Assembly: GCA_021648445.1 (NCBI GenBank)
Contig: JAKISU010000007.1
Span: forward strand, 1-45,229
Direction of reading: 5' to 3'
Origin: Flavobacteriaceae bacterium
Lineage (GTDB): Bacteria; Bacteroidota; Bacteroidia; Flavobacteriales; Flavobacteriaceae
DNA length: 45,229 nucleotides
Shown here: piece by piece, positions 41,676-45,229 of the stretch
How the letters are laid out: each line of letters opens with the position of its first letter
Position numbering within the stretch: the first letter of the stretch is position 1
Translations under genes and position numbers: made by a program
The notes under the pieces: model-generated
Database searches by the model: none
The model's input: only the letters and a program-made list of their open reading frames with translations
What the model was told of the DNA's origin: nothing

Positions 41676-41713
41676 AAACCTTTAAAATCAAAGGTTTACG
41701 GGAAAACCGTAAA
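41676..41713. repeat. Overlapping hairpins in an empty stretch
   Basis: AAACCTTT / AAAGGTTT (41676-41683, 41690-41697) and TTTACGG / CCGTAAA (41695-41701, 41707-41713) share bases, so they would be alternative folds. ACCGTAA is repeated just downstream. The rest of 41661-41950 holds no gene. Confidence 0.4.
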
Positions 41714-41950
41714 TGAAGTAAGGAGAAACCGTAATGAAATGATTAAAATTGCAATTATTTAAAAATATTTGGTTTAAAAAGCAAATGACGTGTCAAACTT
41801 ATTAACAGTAAAATCAATTATAAATTATAAATCCAAAATTATTTATACCGTTTTTGAAAATAAATTAGTAAAAATACTACAAAGTTCAAGAAGCCCTTCA
41901 AGAGAAAAAAATCTAGTAAGTTTTACATCCTTTATATCAATTCTATAAAA

Positions 41951-43072
41951 TCAAAATTTACTCCAAATCAAAGGATGCTGACTAGCTGCATGTATTTCTT
42001 TTTGAATTGATCTGTACATATCCCAATGTGGTTGTTTTTTGTGCCAAATTCCTTTCCTATACAACCCACTATTTTTTACAGATTTAAAAAACTTAGGTGA
42101 AAATAATAAATAATCTCTTTGTTTAGTATTTACACCCATTTTGTGTGTAGTTATATAAAGACTGTTTAAATTTTTATCATTATTTGAATCAATAGTAAAA
42201 GAAGTATGTCTAGTTACATCTTTTAGATCAGTTTCCTTTAACAAAGGCGAAATAGAATCACTATAACAAGGAGCATTAAGCGTACCAATTACCGCAATAA
42301 GATTATTTGTCTCTTGAAGATTCTTATATACTTCTGCAATTTTTTGGGATTGTATTTTTCGTTTACTGTTTGATTCTTCTGAATCTACAGAGCCTTCAAT
42401 CAAGTGAGTAGCTAATAGCTGTATACTCTCACCTGATGGGGTTTTTATCTCATATTCCTGTAAATCTAAATCAAAAAGAGAGTTTCCATTTTTGTCTAAA
42501 TCATTGACATGCGTTTTTATGGATTTTACTTGATACCCTTTCTTGGTTAATACTCCCATTCCCCTGCCATAACTATCATTTGTTTCTAAATAAATGATTT
42601 GCTGAAATTTTGCAGTATCGTCGTCATTCGAAAGAAACTCATTATTAAACTCAACTAAGGTAGCTCTATCTTCTACTTCTTGTAATAGCAAAATATCAGG
42701 GTCAACATCATTTATTACATTGGCTTTGTTTTGAATGGCTATTTCGTTTATGGGTATTGTGTTTAGTTTGATCCATCCATTCCAATCAGTTAAATGACTG
42801 GCTTTATATTCTCGTAAAAATTTACCTTTTTGTACATGAAGTTGCCCTGATTTTCGTCTCATGCTAAGATAAGGTTCATATGAGGGTTTATGAAAGCCCA
42901 GCAAGACAGACAAATCTCGCATTCTTGAATAGTCTTTTTCACAGGGTCTATACTTACACATTAGGTTTTCAAACTCCTCTGTCCATGCTTCCATATTTTC
43001 TCCTGCATATTTTTTTACCAAATGTGTATCACGATGAAATATATTTTGAATATTGAATGTTGTAATCTTCAT
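41951..43072 (-). CDS. Endonuclease/exonuclease/phosphatase-family protein with altered active-site residues
   Basis: 373 aa from ATG 43072 (MKITTFNIQNIF); an upstream start at 43105 is inside the HTH gene. EEP fold motifs are present at the start (FNIQN), DPDILLLQEVEDRATLVEFN (catalytic Glu), and LATHLIEGSVDSEESNSKRK. The usual GDFN is VIGTLNAPCYSD (Asp to Thr) and the usual SDH near the end is ASQHPLIW (Asp to Gln). So two acidic catalytic positions are missing. It sits next to excisionase-like and rteC genes. It may be inactive, use other residues, or belong to an ICE-specific branch. Confidence 0.75.
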   Translation of the reverse strand: MKITTFNIQNIFHRDTHLVKKYAGENMEAWTEEFENLMCKYRPCEKDYSRMRDLSVLLGFHKPSYEPYLSMRRKSGQLHVQKGKFLREYKASHLTDWNGWIKLNTIPINEIAIQNKANVINDVDPDILLLQEVEDRATLVEFNNEFLSNDDDTAKFQQIIYLETNDSYGRGMGVLTKKGYQVKSIKTHVNDLDKNGNSLFDLDLQEYEIKTPSGESIQLLATHLIEGSVDSEESNSKRKIQSQKIAEVYKNLQETNNLIAVIGTLNAPCYSDSISPLLKETDLKDVTRHTSFTIDSNNDKNLNSLYITTHKMGVNTKQRDYLLFSPKFFKSVKNSGLYRKGIWHKKQPHWDMYRSIQKEIHAASQHPLIWSKF

Positions 43073-43076
43073 AGCT

Positions 43077-43355
43077 TTAGCTTTTATCGTTAGTACAATT
43101 ATCAATCAATATTTCGTTTATTCTTTCTTCATCATAATAGATGATGCCTCCAAGTTTGGAAAAAGGCAGTGTACCGTTGATACGAAAATTTTGAAGTGTT
43201 CCCGGGCTTATACCCAACTTAGTCATGACTACATTCGACTTAATCCATTTATCTATGGTAATCTTGTCATAGCTTATTAAAAGGTCTTCGATTTCTTTTA
43301 GAAGTTCTGCTTTAAAAACATCCATGTCTTCTAACGTAACAATACTTGCCGGCAT
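43077..43355 (-). CDS. Excisionase-like HTH protein
   Basis: 92 aa with a MerR/HTH_17-like C-terminal domain: NVVMTKLGISPGTLQNFRIN, GTLPFSKLGGIIYYDEERIN. The N-terminal helix EDMDVFKAELLKEIEDLLIS is common in small DNA-binding proteins of Bacteroides-type conjugative transposons. It may direct excision or regulate neighbouring genes. Only 4 bp before the EEP gene start, so they are likely cotranscribed. Confidence 0.75.
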   Translation of the reverse strand: MPASIVTLEDMDVFKAELLKEIEDLLISYDKITIDKWIKSNVVMTKLGISPGTLQNFRINGTLPFSKLGGIIYYDEERINEILIDNCTNDKS

Positions 43356-43501
43356 ATCTATTCATTTTATAAAGAGTTTTTGTTTTTAAAAAACAATTAC
43401 TCTTTTAATTTGATTTCTTTTGTACAAATTTGAATAGTATTGGAAGAATAAAATCACCTGTTCACCGGAGGTCAGGTAAAAATTTAACATTTAAACAGTA
43501 T

Positions 43502-44332
43502 TTAACCATCATCTTTATCCATTCTAGATAGTAGTCCTCTTGAAAGGTCATCTAAGAATTTTATACGACTAATTTTTCTGGATTTATTCTCTGAATGTGT
43601 TTTGTAGAAATCTCCCAAATTAAAATTGAAGATATACTCAAAAATAGCAGCAGTTTCTTTGAGATCAGACTTACCATAATTAATTGCTTTATATTCATCA
43701 AGGGCATACATAAGCTCAACAGCGGCAGATTTTGAAGCAGTCCATTGTAACGTTTTAAAAGGATTCTTTACTCTTGTTCCGTTAAGACGTCCAACGTTTT
43801 TTAATCTTATTTCAAGATAGTCAATAAGGTTTTTGTTTGCCTTTATTTTAGCTAATAACAGGTCATGCGAAGTACTAAAATCAGGGTCACGATAATAATA
43901 TTTGGAATGCGTAACATTGAAATTGTTTAGATATGCTTTTGTAAAGTAGCGGTCATCCATATAAACTTGATCTTGTTCAATGTATTGAACAAAATCCATA
44001 TTATAGATAAAAAACCGATTCAGCTTACTTATCTTTTTATTGATAGTCTTTTTTTGTTCTTCTAGATTACCTCTAGGAAATTGGGTTTCAAACGACCTTA
44101 GTTCTGAAAAATAAACCAAATTGGAAAAGGGAATTTGTTTTATTTGCTTAAAAAATTCTATTTCTGAGTTAACATTGGTAAACTTGTTTCTTACAACATA
44201 TTTCTTGAATTTTAAAAGTAGGTTTCTACAAAGTATGATTGAAAGGTCGGATTGTTTGATAGTATTTAATGTTGTATGCTGAATACTGTCCAATTCATTT
44301 TGTAATTCTTTTGAGAACAATGCTAACTCCAT
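43502..44332 (-). CDS. rteC: RteC-family regulator
   Basis: 276-aa RteC-like protein; RteC activates excision genes in CTnDOT. Family-like parts are HSKYYYRDPDFSTSHDLLLA with LIDYLEIRL, and the C-terminal LQWTASKSAAVELMYALDEY plus FNFNLGDFYKTHSENKSRKI. This C-terminal half is the winged-helix DNA-binding part in the family. Its presence near int and an excisionase-like gene marks this as the regulatory end of a Bacteroides-type ICE. Confidence 0.85.
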   Translation of the reverse strand: MELALFSKELQNELDSIQHTTLNTIKQSDLSIILCRNLLLKFKKYVVRNKFTNVNSEIEFFKQIKQIPFSNLVYFSELRSFETQFPRGNLEEQKKTINKKISKLNRFFIYNMDFVQYIEQDQVYMDDRYFTKAYLNNFNVTHSKYYYRDPDFSTSHDLLLAKIKANKNLIDYLEIRLKNVGRLNGTRVKNPFKTLQWTASKSAAVELMYALDEYKAINYGKSDLKETAAIFEYIFNFNLGDFYKTHSENKSRKISRIKFLDDLSRGLLSRMDKDDG

Positions 44333-44751
44333 AACCAGCTTTTTAATTAAATAATTAATGCTTTAGGAATATTGGGAAGGCTATTAGTATTAATTATATA
44401 AAAGCCGGGTTTTTGTTATTATGAATGCAAAAATTGTGCCTTAAGTATTAAAACTGCTTATAATATTTAGTTAAATGATACCTTAACCATATATTCTGGA
44501 ATTCTTTGATTAGATGCGTGTTAGATTACAGCATTGGAATGTGCTCAAGTGAAACATAAAAGTGGCGCTATAATAGTTCTTAAAACTCCTAAAATATTGC
44601 AACTATTTAATTTGTATCGCGAGTTAAATTTAATTAACTTTGCATTAACTTAATTTAAGTTATATCAAATAAAAAGTTACCTATTCGGTTACCTCAAAAA
44701 TTTAAAAATTCTTGAGGTATTGTAAATAAAGGGATAAGGTGAACAGGGTTT

Positions 44752-44768
44752 AATCCTGCCACCCCGAC
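44752..44768 (+). other. tRNA 3'-end-like fragment, possible attachment site
   Basis: AATCCTGCCACCCCGAC looks like the T-arm 3' half plus acceptor 3' strand of a tRNA, but the sequence to the left shows no D-arm or anticodon arm. A terminator follows at 44792-44825. ICEs often insert at tRNA 3' ends, so this may be an att core. A second copy is not in the window. The rest of 44333-45022 holds an 8-bp inverted repeat (TACCTCAA / TTGAGGTA, 44690-44697 and 44712-44719) and no gene. Confidence 0.4.
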
Positions 44769-44791
44769 TTTTTATAGAATCAATCTATACT

Positions 44792-44825
44792 AAAAACCTG
44801 TTAATCTTATGATTTTCAGGTTTTT
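44792..44825 (+). terminator. Intrinsic terminator
   Basis: AAAAACCTG / CAGGTTTTT stem with an inner AATC / GATT pair and a T-rich tail (CTGTTTTTTT). Placed after the tRNA-like fragment, as behind a tRNA gene. Confidence 0.75.
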
Positions 44826-44973
44826 CTGTTTTTTTGCATGTCATATAAAACGATAAAATCTAATTAAAAACGTCAACAAATAGGATAACAAATTTAATTT
44901 TTTAAAGTGTTGACCGATTTGTTAAAATTTGTTTTTGATAGATAATAAAATGTATCTTTATAAGTGATTTGAC

Positions 44974-45019
44974 TTTCGTCTGGTATAACAGAAATATTAA
45001 TGTTCACTAAAAGACGAAA
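44974..45019 (+). promoter_or_regulatory. Inverted repeat in the integrase leader
   Basis: TTTCGTCT and AGACGAAA, perfect 8-bp arms, the second ending 3 bases before the integrase ATG. If transcribed, the hairpin would cover the translation start region and could limit integrase synthesis. Confidence 0.4.
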
Positions 45020-45022
45020 ATT

Positions 45023-45229
45023 ATGAAAACATCATCCACCTTCAGTATTTTATTTTGGGTAAACTTCTCTAGAATAAAAAATGAAAAAGCATCTATCTAT
45101 GTTAGAATTACAGTAAATGGAAAACGAGCAACCATCAGTCTAAAACGAAAAGTTGAAGTATCTGATTGGGATATCCATAAAAATAGAGCTCGGGGAACAA
45201 GTCAGAAAACCAGAATACTCAATAATTAC
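45023..45229 (+). CDS. Tyrosine integrase, N-terminal part (cut by window end)
   Basis: 69 codons, open at the right edge. MKTSSTFSILFWVNFSRIKN, then ASIYVRITVNGKRATISLKR and VEVSDWDIHKNRARG: the N-terminal arm-binding domain of Bacteroidota site-specific integrases of conjugative elements. The catalytic domain lies outside the window. Being next to rteC and an att-like fragment fits an ICE end. Whether this integrase belongs to the same element as the tra genes or to a tandem neighbour cannot be told from the window. Confidence 0.8.
   Translation, partial: MKTSSTFSILFWVNFSRIKNEKASIYVRITVNGKRATISLKRKVEVSDWDIHKNRARGTSQKTRILNNY

Noticed and set aside
44697-44768. Complete tRNA gene
   Set aside because: Only the 3' end resembles a tRNA; no acceptor 5' strand, D-arm or anticodon arm precedes it.
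1-45229. CRISPR array or cas genes
   Set aside because: No regularly spaced identical repeats and no Cas-like proteins were found; repeated elements are few and irregularly placed.

Overview
The window looks like AT-rich chromosomal DNA of a member of the Bacteroidota, most likely a Flavobacteriaceae species. The evidence is a Bacteroides-type tra operon, RteC, DUF6443-type YD-repeat proteins, promoters of the TTG-N20-TAnnTTTG type, and short GC-rich palindromic repeats scattered through genes. The whole stretch reads as an integrative conjugative element (ICE), or a composite of mobile elements, carrying a large cargo.

Layout. (1) 0.1-9.0 kb: a phospholipase D-like membrane protein, the minus-strand transfer operon traE-F-G-I-J-K-M-N (type IV secretion core), and a divergent cell-wall amidase. 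(2) 9.1-13.0 kb: minus-strand arm of a type II secretion / type IV pilus-like machine (GspC/PilP-like, a beta-helix pilin-like protein, two prepilins, GspF). (3) 13.0-17.4 kb: repeat-rich region with a MITE-like element, an IS1-family insertion, a lipoprotein, a displaced Rhs tip with its putative immunity lipoprotein, and head-to-head structured elements without convincing genes. (4) 17.4-21.9 kb: RelE/ParE-like toxin-antitoxin pair, two tyrosine recombinases (one lacking catalytic residues), an AAA+-type ATPase and a divergent XRE regulator, probably a separate small mobile element. (5) 22.0-24.6 kb: copy 1 of an unrecognised module (basic protein, small membrane protein, HTH regulator, coiled-coil peptide, four-helix membrane protein, Asp-tailed lipoprotein). 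(6) 24.6-32.6 kb: Rhs/YD-repeat operon of a 1012-aa partner, a 1308-aa Rhs protein with a variable tip, and a lipoprotein that is probably its immunity factor. (7) 32.8-39.0 kb: plus-strand arm of the secretion machine (pseudopilin, prepilin peptidase, GspE, secretin, PilM/N-like, PilO-like). (8) 39.0-41.7 kb: copy 2 of the unrecognised module. (9) 42-45.2 kb: endonuclease-like protein, excisionase-like HTH, RteC, an attachment-site-like tRNA fragment with terminator, and the start of a tyrosine integrase.

How it may work together (inference): the two divergent arms together supply most parts of a secretion machine with an outer-membrane secretin. The YD-repeat proteins between them carry Sec signal peptides and would reach the periplasm, where the machine could take them across the outer membrane. 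Both putative immunity proteins are lipoproteins, which fits toxins acting in the cell envelope. A 30-bp element with two AAATGGT half-sites 21 bp apart lies upstream of the Rhs operon, of the displaced tip and of the IS1/lipoprotein unit, so these units may share one regulator. The best candidate for an undescribed system is the duplicated module in (5) and (8). It keeps gene order, strand arrangement, an unusual gene overlap and a conserved leader in both copies.
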